Assembly: GCF_037081715.1 (NCBI RefSeq)
Contig: NZ_JAZDDH010000001.1
Location: 1,922,001 to 1,986,000, forward strand
Source: Halalkalicoccus sp. CG83
Lineage (GTDB): Archaea > Halobacteriota > Halobacteria > Halobacteriales > Halalkalicoccaceae
Length of the DNA: 64,000 bases
Reading direction: 5' to 3'
The notes beneath the pieces were generated by a model. It ran no database searches. It saw only the letters and a list, made by a program, of their open reading frames with translations, and was not told the DNA's origin. How positions within the stretch are numbered: position 1 is the first letter of the stretch; each line of letters opens with the position of its first letter. Shown one piece after another: positions 18,561 through 27,163 of this stretch. The position numbers and the translations under genes were made by a program.

Positions 18561-19828
18561 TCGCCCGCCTCCGCGAGGAGCGCCTCGGCGCGTTCGGCGG
18601 GCGTCTCCGAGACGGCCGCGAACTCGGTCGCGTTGAGGTTCGCGCCGTAGTCGTCGATGCTGAGCGAGCCGCGGATGGCGTACTCCCGTCCGACGAGTGT
18701 CTCGCGGATCGAGTCGGCGACGACCTCCTGGTCCATCGCCTCACGGGCCTGTTCGCGCGCGGCCTCGATGCCGCCGCCGTAGATCTCGCGGGTGAGATCG
18801 GTGCCCAGGATCGCCGTGACGGTACCGGTGCCGTCGTCGAGGATCGCCTTCACCCGGAGGTCGTCCTCGCCGTCGACCTCGCCGTGGCTGCGACACTGGC
18901 CCTTCTGGACCATTCGGCCGCACTCGGGACAGCGCTGGATCAGTCCGGAGCCGTCGCGCACCGCGACGACCGTCCCGACGAGTTCGACGTCGAAGGCGCC
19001 GCCGCCTTCGATCGCCTCGCCGATCGGCGCGCGGGGGGCGTCCTCTGTCACCTCGACCGGTCGGTCGAGCGCCGAGACCGTCGTGAACTCCGAACAGTTG
19101 ATCGAGGGGGCGCCGCGGAACTCCCGGACGTAGACGTTCTCGAACCGGAGGTCCGCGCCCTCCTCGATCTCGGGGCGGGGCTCCCAGTCGGTAAAGGGTA
19201 GGCGCGCGCTCTCGTCGGCGAGCACGCCGCTGAGTATCTCCGTCTCGCCGTCGCGGCCGTCGATCGTTCGAGTCTCGACCTCGATCACGCGGGCCTCGAC
19301 GCTGAGTCCGCGGTCACCGGGCTCGGCCTCGTCGAGGGCGATCTCGCCGCCGACGTCGTAGGGCACTTCTAACGAGCTGTCCTCGAAGACGAGCGTGGTG
19401 CTCTCGCCGAGGTTGAGCTCAGGCTGGTCGTCCCACTCGCGGACGCCCGCGTTGCCCGCGGTGATCGTATCGCCCGGCGAGAGGCCGAACTCCTCCCAGG
19501 CGGTGTAGTCGATCCGCCCGCTCCCATCGGCGAGTACGCCCTCCGTGATGACCTGTTCCTGGCCCTGATAGCGGATCGAGCGCTTGCCGGCCGTGAGCAC
19601 CCGCGCGGTGACGGTCACGTTCGAGTCCTCGGTCGTGATTCGGCCGATCTCCTTCGATTCGGGCTCGCCGCCACCACCGCCGCCTCCGCCGTACTTCCGG
19701 CGGAGACTCTGGACGGCCTCGTCCATCGGCACGCTGTAGGAGACGAGGTTTTCGAGATCCTGTCTGACCTCCTCTTTGTCGACACCGAGGTCGGAGGCGA
19801 GCTCCTCGGCGCGGTCCTCTACGCTCAT
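18557..19828 (-). CDS. rpa1: Single-stranded DNA-binding protein RPA1 (OB-folds plus zinc finger)
   Basis: Replication protein A homologue that coats single-stranded DNA in replication and repair. The 423-residue protein has an N-terminal helical part, a Gly8 linker (47-54), then repeated OB folds (about 60-160, 170-260 and 275-400). Inside the last is a zinc finger formed by Cys300, Cys303, Cys312 and His315 (CPECG...CRSH). The frame is open to 20140, but MSVEDRAEEL at 19828 is the family start and lies just after a polar intergenic gap. It heads the operon rpa1-rpap1-rpe. Three OB folds plus a zinc finger match the Haloferax RPA1 type rather than the shorter RPA3. Confidence 0.92.
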   Translation of the reverse strand: MSVEDRAEELASDLGVDKEEVRQDLENLVSYSVPMDEAVQSLRRKYGGGGGGGGEPESKEIGRITTEDSNVTVTARVLTAGKRSIRYQGQEQVITEGVLADGSGRIDYTAWEEFGLSPGDTITAGNAGVREWDDQPELNLGESTTLVFEDSSLEVPYDVGGEIALDEAEPGDRGLSVEARVIEVETRTIDGRDGETEILSGVLADESARLPFTDWEPRPEIEEGADLRFENVYVREFRGAPSINCSEFTTVSALDRPVEVTEDAPRAPIGEAIEGGGAFDVELVGTVVAVRDGSGLIQRCPECGRMVQKGQCRSHGEVDGEDDLRVKAILDDGTGTVTAILGTDLTREIYGGGIEAAREQAREAMDQEVVADSIRETLVGREYAIRGSLSIDDYGANLNATEFAAVSETPAERAEALLAEAGE

Positions 19829-19909
19829 CACTCCTCCTTGATCCTGCCCGGTTAAAAAGAGTCGGACGGCGCACCGAAAGTGGTTATCGCCGGCTCTCGT
19901 AGTGGGGCC

Positions 19910-20572
19910 ATGCACGTCGTCGTCAACGCCGCGATCAGCGCCGACGGGAAGCTCTCGACTCGCCGGCGCGAACAGCTCACGATCAGCGGCCCCGCCGACT
20001 TCGATCGGGTCGACGAGCTTCGAGCCGGGAACGACGCCGTGATGGTCGGCGTCGGCACCGTACTGGCGGACGACCCCCATCTCACGCTCGACGACGAGGA
20101 GCGGATCGCCGCTCGCGAACAGCGGGGCGAGTCGCCCCACCCCGCACGGGTGGTCGCCGACTCGCGGGCCCGGACGCCGCCCGACGCACGGATCGTCGAC
20201 GAGAGCGCGACGACCTACCTGCTCGTGAGCGAGGCCGCCCCCGCCGAACGAACCGAGACGCTCGCGGAGCGGGGAGCGACGGTCGTCGTCGCGGGCGAGG
20301 AACGCGTCGACCCTCTCGAGGCGCTCTCCGCGCTCGAGGCCCGAGGGATCGACCGGTTGATGGTCGAGGGCGGTGGCGAACTGATCTTCTCGCTGTTCGA
20401 GGCCGGGCTGGTCGACGAGCTCTCGACGTTCGTCGGACCGACCGTCGTCGGCGGACGGGAGGCGCCGACGCTCGCGGACGGCGAGGGGTTCATCGAGGGA
20501 TTTCCCGACCTCGAACTGGCGACCGTCGAGCGGATCGACGGGGGTGTGTTGCTTCGTTGGCGCGTCCGGTGA
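19910..20572 (+). CDS. Diaminohydroxyphosphoribosylaminopyrimidine reductase (archaeal riboflavin pathway)
   Basis: A RibD C-terminal-type reductase. In archaea the stand-alone enzyme reduces 2,5-diamino-6-ribosylamino-pyrimidinone 5'-phosphate early in riboflavin synthesis. The 220-residue sequence starts VVVNAAISADGKLSTR and contains DAVMVGVGTVLADDPHLT, RVVADSRARTP and the NADPH-binding VEGGGELIFSLF, all typical. The ATG at 19910 is preferred to the upstream in-frame start. It is divergent from rpa1, with only 81 bases between, so the two probably have back-to-back promoters. No other riboflavin gene is in the window. Confidence 0.88.
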   Translation: MHVVVNAAISADGKLSTRRREQLTISGPADFDRVDELRAGNDAVMVGVGTVLADDPHLTLDDEERIAAREQRGESPHPARVVADSRARTPPDARIVDESATTYLLVSEAAPAERTETLAERGATVVVAGEERVDPLEALSALEARGIDRLMVEGGGELIFSLFEAGLVDELSTFVGPTVVGGREAPTLADGEGFIEGFPDLELATVERIDGGVLLRWRVR

Positions 20573-20647
20573 TCGACCTGACGGCTCGTCGGCGGAGCCG
20601 TACGTCGTCGGAGAACGGCGAAGGATCGAACGCGAGGTGGTTCCGGA

Positions 20648-20887
20648 CTACCCGGTCAGGTGTCGGTACTCGGCCATGGCCTTGTCGCTCAGCACGAGGT
20701 AGGCGAAGACGAGCACCACGAGTCCGATGACCGCCATCCAGCCGGCGAGGAGGACGTCGCCCGAACTCACGATCGTATAGCTTCTGTACTCGACGAGCGC
20801 GCTCGCCGCAGTAAGCGAGACGGTGAGAACGCTGTAGAATACCAGCAGAACTGCGTGAACGGCTACCTCGATCAGCTCCTCGTACAT
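20648..20887 (-). CDS. Small two-helix membrane protein, unknown
   Basis: A 79-residue protein with two clear membrane helices (VAVHAVLLVFYSVLTVSLTA and AGWMAVIGLVVLVFAYLVL) and a short polar C-terminus (SDKAMAEYRHLTG). I do not recognise a family. The composition is normal for haloarchaeal coding DNA and the start ATG at 20887 is followed by MYEELIEVA. It is convergent with the riboflavin reductase gene. It may be a small subunit or a stand-alone membrane peptide; no context helps. Confidence 0.6.
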   Translation of the reverse strand: MYEELIEVAVHAVLLVFYSVLTVSLTAASALVEYRSYTIVSSGDVLLAGWMAVIGLVVLVFAYLVLSDKAMAEYRHLTG

Positions 20888-21064
20888 ACCGTTCTCCAGT
20901 CGACAGCTAAAAATAGTCTTTCTGGTCTGCCGCGCGGGATCTGAGCGCTCGACCCTCCCCGGTCCGTGGACGGGTACGACACCCCACGCCGGATCGGGTC
21001 TCGAACGTGCTGCTCGCCCGGAGATGAATACCCTGATATAACAGCAACGCTACCGTATTCGATA

Positions 21065-21256
21065 ATGAGCGAGACGACGGAGGAGGGTGAGAAAACCAAG
21101 GCGGTAGCGATCTGTGACGGTTGCGGTGAGATCACGCCGGTTCGGGTCTGGGAGGACGGACACATCCACCCGATCGGCGCGGACGAGGGGCGGTGCTGTG
21201 ACGACGCGGAGTACCAGGTCCTCGAACAGGGCGAGAACGCCGACGCGTTCGAGTGA
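21065..21256 (+). CDS. 63-residue protein with zinc-ribbon-like cysteines
   Basis: A small acidic protein with the pattern AICDGCGEITPVRVW...GRCCDDAEYQVL: a Cys-X2-Cys knuckle and a later Cys-Cys, which could bind one zinc. It resembles other haloarchaeal small zinc-ribbon proteins but I cannot name its family. The ATG at 21065 is preceded by an AT-rich run (ctgatataacagcaacgctaccgtattcgat, split here by position) with a TATA-like ATATAAC about 27 bases upstream, consistent with a leaderless transcript. It stands alone. Confidence 0.7.
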   Translation: MSETTEEGEKTKAVAICDGCGEITPVRVWEDGHIHPIGADEGRCCDDAEYQVLEQGENADAFE

Positions 21257-21700
21257 CGCTGGTAGGGGCCCTCATCTACGACCTCGAATAACGTTCGTCG
21301 AGCGCGATCGTCGAGGGTCGTATCGCCGCCAGCCACACGGACCGTTGCCATCCGGTCCGACGTCGATCGACCCGTGATCGCGCAACTGGTTGCGTCCGCG
21401 TTCGTGCTCGGGTGAACGTGAGTGATTCATACCCCTTCATACGCGTTCATTCCCGTTCTCAACAGGCTTTTTGACGTGTTCCGTGGAAGGGAAAATGCTG
21501 TCAGTCGGAGGCACGACGGACTCTCGGAGCGGACCGGGAAAGCTCATCCACCGAAGGGGCGTGCGATCCGTCTAACTCTCATCCACCTGGGGTTCGAAAC
21601 AACCCTCACCTTCGATCCGTCTCCGCGAGCTACCCGCTGACCCCTCGGTCTACGCCGTTCGGCCACCCGACCGGCGGGACGGTTCGTTTAACGGGAACGG
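21257..21700. other. Intergenic stretch with no supported gene
   Basis: A span of 444 bases between the small zinc-ribbon gene and the CinA-like gene. A 72-codon plus-strand frame (from 21422) has no recognisable pattern. The part around 21590-21680 looks superficially tRNA-like on the minus strand but does not fold into a proper cloverleaf. No repeats were noticed. Confidence 0.45.
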
Positions 21701-22435
21701 CTACTCCCGGGGGACGACCTCGATTCGTCCGCGCAACCAGGAGACTGCCCGATCGAGGTCGTCGGGATCGGTGGCGGTCAGCTTCAGCCGGTTTCGCTCC
21801 TCCGTCGAGGGGTAGCTCCCGACCGACACGTCGAACCGATCCCGGACGCCCGCGAGCGCGTCGATCATCGACCCCTCCGGCTGGGGGGTATAGAGCGTCG
21901 CCGAGAGTACGTCGCCGTCGAACTCCGCGGCGACCCGTTCGAACAGCGCCTTCATCTCGTCAGGCACCCCCGGAAACGCGTAGACGTTCTCGAGGACGCA
22001 CCCCGGGCAGAGTCCCTCCGGGTTGAGCAGCGCTCGGCTCCCCGCCGGCAACGCTGCCCACGCGTCGACGTCGATCTCCACGTCGTGGGCCTCCATCACG
22101 TCGGGGTTCTCGTCCCGGTACGCGGCGACGGTCGCGATCACGTCCTCGCGGACGCTCTCGTCCACGACGAGCTCCCGATCGAACGCGTCGGCGATGGCGT
22201 CCGCGGTGACGTCGTCGTGGGTACCGCCCAGCCCGCCCGTCACGATCACTGCGTCGAAGGTCTCGGCCCACCTGCGAATCGTCTCCGTGATGAGCCGGCG
22301 GTCGTCCGGCACCGTGAGGATGCGGGCGACCGTCGCGCCGGCCTCGGTGAGTCGGCCTGCGAGCCACGTCGCGTTCGTGTTCGCCGTATCGCCCGCGAGC
22401 ACCTCGTCGCCGACGGTGAGAATGGCGACTTCCAT
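21701..22435 (-). CDS. CinA-like molybdopterin-binding domain protein
   Basis: A stand-alone MoaB/MogA-fold protein related to the N-terminal half of bacterial CinA. Signature segments are VAILTVGDEVLAGDTANTNA at the start, then VIVTGGLGGTHDDVTADAIA (the TGG-GTxDD motif) and VYAFPGVPDEMKALFE. At 244 residues it has the COG1058 domain plus a short C-terminal domain, but no nicotinamide-nucleotide amidase (CinA C) part. Its function in archaea is unsettled; nucleotide pyrophosphatase activity is known for related proteins. The ATG at 22435 starts exactly at the fold; the frame upstream is noncoding in character. Confidence 0.88.
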   Translation of the reverse strand: MEVAILTVGDEVLAGDTANTNATWLAGRLTEAGATVARILTVPDDRRLITETIRRWAETFDAVIVTGGLGGTHDDVTADAIADAFDRELVVDESVREDVIATVAAYRDENPDVMEAHDVEIDVDAWAALPAGSRALLNPEGLCPGCVLENVYAFPGVPDEMKALFERVAAEFDGDVLSATLYTPQPEGSMIDALAGVRDRFDVSVGSYPSTEERNRLKLTATDPDDLDRAVSWLRGRIEVVPRE

Positions 22436-22869
22436 CGACGGATACGACGCCCGCCGAGGAGGAAAAAGGCGCGGTCGAGCGCCGATACCCGTGCGACTCG
22501 ACACCGAGCCGGACGTTCGACTGTCAGAAAGACTTATAGTGATACGTGGTATACTACCACATGCGTCCGCCGACACAGGATCGGTGGGCAAGAACGAGAT
22601 CGTTGCACCGTCAGACGACCAGATCAGATCTGACCTGAGACACCACATTCAGCACACGACACGCACACCGCGCCCGTATCGCCCGCTGACCGCCGCACCG
22701 CTCGCCAATCACGTACCGCTCGCCGACCACCTTTCGAGGCGATCCGATCGCCGGACCGCCTCGCCGGGTACATCGATCACTTCCGGCGTTACAGTACCGA
22801 CCGCGACGGACTCTTGCTCTAGACGATCACGAAGTCTTAGGAAGCGTCACCCTCTATCATTGTAGTATC
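22436..22869. other. Intergenic stretch; possible decayed small gene
   Basis: A span of 434 bases between divergent genes. At 22530-22561 there is a good promoter-like block (see separate entry) leading straight into an ATG at 22561, but that frame closes after 24 codons. A neighbouring frame (from 22541) reads more protein-like (SVGKNEIVAPSDDQIRSDL), so a frameshifted gene remnant is possible. The last 30 bases are the promoter region of the aspartoacylase-like gene. Confidence 0.4.
22530..22560 (+). promoter_or_regulatory. TATA-like box plus inverted repeat before ATG 22561
   Basis: A TTATAGT box lies about 26-30 bases before an ATG, the distance expected for a leaderless haloarchaeal transcript. 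Between them is the inverted repeat GTGGTA-TAC-TACCAC (22546-22560), abutting the ATG. This looks like a promoter with an operator over the start site, although the downstream frame is very short. Confidence 0.45.
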
Positions 22870-23721
22870 GTGGAAACTAACTCCGGACCACTCGACGTGA
22901 CCGTTCGGGGCCCAGGGGAGCCCGAGGTCGTAGTTATCGGCGGCGTCCACGGCGACGAGCGAAGTGGCATCCGTGCGGTACGCCGCCTGCGTGAGGCCGA
23001 GTTGGACCTTCAGCGAAGTGTCGCGTTCGTGCTCGCCAATCCGGCCGCGATCGAGGCCGGCGAACGCTACCTCGACTCGGATCTCAACCGCGTGTTTCCC
23101 GGCGATCCGGACGGTGATCGAGAAGAACGGATCGCCGCCCGCCTCTGCGAGTTCGTCGAGGGCCGGACGACGCTCTCACTGCACGCTACCGAGGCCGAGC
23201 CCACGCCGTTCGCGCTCATACACAGCTCCCAACCCCGAGAGTTCGACCTGGCCGCACGGCTGCCCGTGCCACACGTCGTCGATCACTGGGGGGTGAACGA
23301 GCAGACGATCACTACCTGTGGCTTTAGCGTCGAGATCGAGCTCGCTTCGGAGGACTCCGAGGAAGCGGCTGCGGCCGCTGAACACCAGGCCCGTGCGTTC
23401 CTCAAGCGAGTGGACGCGCTCCCCAACGAGCCACCCGACGCCGATCCGGACTTCTTCCATATGTACGAGCCCGTTCCGAAGCCTTCTGGAACGTGCTACG
23501 AGTTATACGTTGAGAACTTCGAGCGTGTTCCCGCGGGGGCTACCTACGCGAACGTCGACGGGGAAGATCTGATCGCCGACGAGCCGTTCTGGCCGATAAT
23601 GATGTCCGAGCACGGCTCAGAAGACGTCTTCGGCTACAAGGGACGCAAGATCGGCGAATCGCTCGAGGAGGTAAAAGAGACGTGGCTCGACGAGGATCGA
23701 AGACGGGAGACCCCTGGGTAG
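22870..23721 (+). CDS. Succinylglutamate desuccinylase/aspartoacylase family zinc hydrolase
   Basis: A zinc carboxypeptidase-fold deacylase of 283 residues. The metal motif GGVHGDERSG (His and Glu ligands), the substrate-arginine segment DSDLNRVFPG and the third ligand in TLSLHATEAEPTP are all present. Family members remove acyl groups from amino acids, but the haloarchaeal branch has no assigned substrate. It uses GTG as its start (22870); there is no better ATG nearby. It ends 40 bases before the truncated glycohydrolase on the other strand, which appears to have lost its tail at this point. Confidence 0.85.
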   Translation: METNSGPLDVTVRGPGEPEVVVIGGVHGDERSGIRAVRRLREAELDLQRSVAFVLANPAAIEAGERYLDSDLNRVFPGDPDGDREERIAARLCEFVEGRTTLSLHATEAEPTPFALIHSSQPREFDLAARLPVPHVVDHWGVNEQTITTCGFSVEIELASEDSEEAAAAAEHQARAFLKRVDALPNEPPDADPDFFHMYEPVPKPSGTCYELYVENFERVPAGATYANVDGEDLIADEPFWPIMMSEHGSEDVFGYKGRKIGESLEEVKETWLDEDRRRETPG

Positions 23722-23759
23722 CCGTCGTCCCGGTCAGCGTTCGGAGTAGGAGGTAACTC

Positions 23760-24211
23760 ACGGCCGCTAATTCGTCGGGTGCATGGGTATACGCTACAGC
23801 GAGCGGGGCACATCGCATTACGCTCCCGTTGCCTGCGTTCCGCCCCTCGGGGCTTACCTCCCAGACGTCTTCACTCACCTGATCCCAGTGATCACCGTCA
23901 GCAAGCCGGCTGAGAACGCGACGCGTCAACCCACCGATGCCGACAGCCCCACTTTCGAACCACTCGACGAACCGTCGAGAGACGTCGTCCGGGTCGAACT
24001 CGTTACACTCGACGAGACTCCGGGCCAATCGGAGTGCTTGCTCCGTATCATCGGTGAGTCCGCCAGGCGGGACGCGACCGGTGACGAATTCGGTGAGTGT
24101 TCCATGTTCCGCGGTGATACGATCAGGCGACCACCCTTCGACCGGTTCGCCGAGTGCATTACCACAGGCTAGTCCCAACAAAACACCTGCTCCGTGATCC
24201 ATTGGGACCAT
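23760..24211 (-). pseudogene. ADP-ribosylglycohydrolase (DraG) N-terminal fragment
   Basis: About 145 residues match the front half of ADP-ribosylglycohydrolases: GVLLGLACGNALGEPVEGW, GGLTDDTEQALRLARSL (metal-binding TDDT) and EGRNAGNGSVMRCAPLA. The match ends near YTHAPDELAA; beyond that the open frame merely runs through the reverse of the aspartoacylase-like gene and turns Arg/Ser-rich. Family proteins normally continue for another 120-150 residues, with the second half of the metal site, so this copy cannot be functional. The 3' part has been deleted, probably in the event that brought the two genes end to end. Confidence 0.8.
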
Positions 24212-24275
24212 ACGACTGATTTCGGGTATCCCTCTCGTTCTTTTCGCTACAACAACTACCGTTGATACGACGTGG

Positions 24276-24398
24276 TCATCGGGATCCAGCGTTACTGCTC
24301 TTCTTCGTCTTTTCCGTTAGATCTTGCTCGTTGAAGTGGGGTTCCTCTCCTGAGCGAGGTTCGATGTAATTCGAGTCGTCGTGAGAGCTATATCCCAT
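24276..24398 (-). CDS. Possible 40-residue protein, unknown
   Basis: A short frame starting MGYSSHDDSNYIEPRSGEE and ending in a Lys/Ser-rich tail. Its start overlaps the end of the frame at 24388-24522, which would fit coupled translation of two small genes. There is no family match I can name and no cysteine pattern. It is listed because the composition is not the usual Arg/Pro-rich shadow type. Confidence 0.25.
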   Translation of the reverse strand: MGYSSHDDSNYIEPRSGEEPHFNEQDLTEKTKKSSNAGSR

Positions 24399-24522
24399 AT
24401 CGTGACCCCTCGTCGTTTATGAGTACGACCCTTTTCTCATATCCTCTGAAATCAGCACGATTGATCTCCTCGTAGGCGCTCCCTGGCTTAAATATGGTCA
24501 GTAGACGAGGCCCGCTAACCAT
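24388..24522 (-). CDS. Possible 44-residue protein, unknown
   Basis: A short frame from ATG 24522 reading MVSGPRLLTIFKPGSAYEEI and ending VVLINDEGSRYGI. The codon composition and alternating charged/hydrophobic pattern look protein-like. A TTTAAA patch lies about 10 bases before the ATG. It could be a real small gene or the tail of a decayed one. I recognise no family. Confidence 0.3.
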   Translation of the reverse strand: MVSGPRLLTIFKPGSAYEEINRADFRGYEKRVVLINDEGSRYGI

Positions 24523-24777
24523 GTACACTGGTTTAAATCTCCGTCTGCAAGGTACTGGTCAGAGCTGATCTACCGGTGAATTTCCTTCGGAGGATCACGA
24601 GAGGGGTTAAGAGGTTCACAGATCCATAAGGTCTATACGCCGGTAGAGGATACGAGATTATAAGGCCCGATGAGATCAGCGTGATCGAGGGCAATCCACT
24701 GGAGTCTCCGGATGTCCAGGATCTGCTTCCTGCGTTACCATTGACATCCGGTTTCCTGAGGAAATAGTCACTAGACT

Positions 24778-25053
24778 CTAACCACGATAAGACCCGTTCT
24801 GATGAACAAGTGGAGGAAGTGACGGAAGAGAGTGTGGGATTGGATCATTAACGGCATCGATCGAGGTCTCATTCGCCGATGTCTTCACCTGGTCGCCCTC
24901 TCCGTGTAAACGAATCCGTCGCCGTTTCCGTTCTTTCGGACAACCTGCACGGAACGTTCCCTCTTTCTCTACCTGGAGTGGCTGTACAGATCGTCTATAG
25001 ATGGTGATTCGTTCAGATAGTTGCCTGGATTCTACGTTACGATCACCGGACAT
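24778..25053 (-). CDS. Possible 91-residue protein, unknown
   Basis: A frame starting MSGDRNVESRQLSERITIYR, basic in the middle (CPKERKRRRIRL) and Pro/Ser-rich at the end. The basic part is unusual for a haloarchaeal protein, which argues either for a nucleic-acid-binding mobile-element protein or against real coding. No family is recognised. Kept as a low-confidence candidate because it is the longest frame in the AT-richer stretch. Confidence 0.25.
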   Translation of the reverse strand: MSGDRNVESRQLSERITIYRRSVQPLQVEKEGTFRAGCPKERKRRRIRLHGEGDQVKTSANETSIDAVNDPIPHSLPSLPPLVHQNGSYRG

Positions 25054-25301
25054 ATTGAAAACGGCGTGATGAATACAGAGCGCGTATCTTGCAGGGGTCC
25101 TGTTCAGATCGGATCCGTAGAGATCGGGGTCGGATCGTCCAGTGCAGCCTATCTCTTCCGTTGGTGATTGAAGCAGCAGTAATCGCCGTAAAATGCGAAG
25201 TGTTATCGTTCACCACGACTTAAGAGAGGTGAGCGTTCTCCGATCCGGTGGACAGACACCATGTCCTGGGCCGATGAGTTCTCGCGATAAAGAGGTCTTC
25301 C

Positions 25302-26135
25302 ATGACAAACGTAACGAAACCAGATACGGACGAAGAAATGGAACCAGTCACTTCAGCGGATGGCACGTCGATCGCGTTCGAACGATCAGGGAGTGGACCA
25401 CCGCTCGTGCTCGTCCACGGGATGGCTAGCAATCACGCGCGGTGGGAACTGTTCGACGTACGGCCTACGCTCGCGGAACACACAACGGTGTACGCCATCG
25501 ACCGACGTGGACACGGCGAAAGCGGTGACATCGACGAATATACGCTGGAGCGGGAATTCGAAGACGTGGCCGCAGTCGTAGATTCGATTGACGGTCCGGT
25601 TCATCTCCTCGGGCATTCCCACGGCGGCCTCTGTGCGCTCGAGGCAGCGCTACGAACCGACAATTTGCGTAGTCTCATCGTATACGAACCCGCTGGGCCG
25701 TGGGAGGAAGGGCATATCTACTCCGAGGCGACATACGAGGAGTTAGTGGCGCTGGTGGAAGACGGTGAGAACGAACGGGCGCTACTGTTATTCCTACGCG
25801 AGGTCGTCAGACTGCCAGAATCACAGATCGATGACCTTCAGACAGCCCCGAATTGGTCGGCCCGCGTGGACGAGGCCGATACGTTGCCCCGTGAGTATCG
25901 AGCGCCCATATCCTACGAGTTTGAACCGGAGCGATTCGCGAACATGACCACACCGACCTTGTTGTTAGTCGGTGGTGAAAGCCCACAATGGGTCAAGGAC
26001 GCGACGAACGCAGTCAACGACGCGCTCCCGAACAGCCGGATATCGACGTTAGAGGGCCAAGAACACGTGGCGATGAACACCGCACCGGACCTCTTCATCG
26101 ACGAAGTGGTCGCGTTCGTTCAGGAAATCCGGTAG
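25302..26135 (+). CDS. Alpha/beta hydrolase, copy 1
   Basis: A 277-residue alpha/beta hydrolase fold protein. It has the oxyanion segment LVLVHGMASNHARW, the DRRGHGES motif, the nucleophile elbow GHSHGG with Ser106 and the catalytic His255 in EGQEHVAMN. The acid residue is not at a standard GxxD; the equivalent stretch reads LLVGGESPQW. There are no signal or membrane segments, so it is cytoplasmic; the substrate is unknown. It is a tandem duplicate of the gene at 26225, with which it shares most motifs and parts of its DNA sequence. Its N-terminus has 12 extra residues; the ATG at 25338 (MEPVTSADG) would align with copy 2. Confidence 0.85.
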   Translation: MTNVTKPDTDEEMEPVTSADGTSIAFERSGSGPPLVLVHGMASNHARWELFDVRPTLAEHTTVYAIDRRGHGESGDIDEYTLEREFEDVAAVVDSIDGPVHLLGHSHGGLCALEAALRTDNLRSLIVYEPAGPWEEGHIYSEATYEELVALVEDGENERALLLFLREVVRLPESQIDDLQTAPNWSARVDEADTLPREYRAPISYEFEPERFANMTTPTLLLVGGESPQWVKDATNAVNDALPNSRISTLEGQEHVAMNTAPDLFIDEVVAFVQEIR

Positions 26136-26224
26136 TATTTCTGAATGTTTCCCTGCTGTAACTGTTCGCCCAACTGTGCGGAAGGGTCACATGGACCGCA
26201 AGCGTAGTTATCGAGTGAGAGAGG

Positions 26225-27016
26225 ATGGGAACAGTGACTTCAGCGGATGATACGCCGATCGCATTCGAACGATCAGGGAATGGGCCACCACTCGTACTCG
26301 TCCATGGGACGACCGCGGACCACACCCGGTGGGCACCAGTTCTCCCCGCCCTCGAAGAACACTTCACCGTCTACGCGATCGACCGACGTGGACGGGGCGA
26401 GAGCGGCGATACCGAGGAGTACGATCTCGAGCGAGAGTTCGAGGACGTGGCGGCAGTCGTCGAGTCGATCGATGAACCCGTGATCTTGCTCGGCCATTCC
26501 TACGGGGCGCTCTGTTCACTGGAGGCAGCCCTGCAAACCGACAATCTTCACAAACTCGTCCTGTACGAACCGCCACTACCGGTCAGCGATCACGACCCCG
26601 ATACCGAGGACGTCCTCGACGAGATGACGGCTCTCGTGGACGACGGTGAGAACGAGCAGGCACTGGTCCGGTTCTTCAGCGGGATCGTCGGGGTTCCTCC
26701 GGCGGAACTCGACGCGCTTCGCGTGGCACCGAACTGGCCGGCCCGCGTGGATGCCGTCCATACGGCCATCCGGGAGGAACGGGCGCGGAAGGGATACGAG
26801 TTCGATGCTACACGGTTTGCAGAGGTGACCATCCCGACTTTGCTATTGTCCGGGAGCGAGAGCGCCCCGTTTCTCAAGGACGCGACGGACGTGCTCGACG
26901 ACGCCCTTCCGGACGGTCGGATCGCCGTCCTCGACGGGCAGGCGCACGCCGCGATGAATACCGCACCCGACCGCTTCATCGACGAAGTACTCGCGTTCAT
27001 CCGTGGATCGAGCTAA
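26225..27016 (+). CDS. Alpha/beta hydrolase, copy 2
   Basis: A 263-residue paralogue of the preceding gene. Matching landmarks are TSADDTPIAFERSG, LVLVHGTTADHTRW, DRRGRGES, GHSYGA with nucleophile Ser92, and DGQAHAAMNTAPDRFIDEV with His241. As in copy 1, the acid position is a GSES-like stretch instead of GxxD. The middle cap region differs most between the two copies, which suggests divergence in substrate. The copies are 89 bases apart and could be read from one transcript. Function beyond hydrolase is not inferable. Confidence 0.85.
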   Translation: MGTVTSADDTPIAFERSGNGPPLVLVHGTTADHTRWAPVLPALEEHFTVYAIDRRGRGESGDTEEYDLEREFEDVAAVVESIDEPVILLGHSYGALCSLEAALQTDNLHKLVLYEPPLPVSDHDPDTEDVLDEMTALVDDGENEQALVRFFSGIVGVPPAELDALRVAPNWPARVDAVHTAIREERARKGYEFDATRFAEVTIPTLLLSGSESAPFLKDATDVLDDALPDGRIAVLDGQAHAAMNTAPDRFIDEVLAFIRGSS

Positions 27017-27163
27017 CGGACCGACGATCATTCACCCCCAGCTCCGACAACTGTTCGATCTGCTCCCCGTACCGAGCGGCCGTTCCATACGATTTGATCC
27101 GAACAAATTCCGACCATCGTTCTTCATCCACTCTCCGTATTCAGCAGGACGTTGAAAATCAAA

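Larger units (their letters stand above)
24212..25301. other. AT-richer accessory stretch with few coding signs
   Basis: About 1.1 kb with visibly lower GC than the rest of the window. No known gene is recognised. Three short minus-strand frames with protein-like composition are listed separately (24276-24398, 24388-24522, 24778-25053). The stretch lies between a truncated DraG gene and duplicated hydrolases and looks like degraded transferred DNA. Confidence 0.55.

Noticed and set aside
21585-21685. tRNA-like sequence on the minus strand (ggtggccgaacggcgtagac and a ttcgaa motif)
   Set aside because: No pairing acceptor ends, and the T-arm has the wrong loop size; not a cloverleaf.
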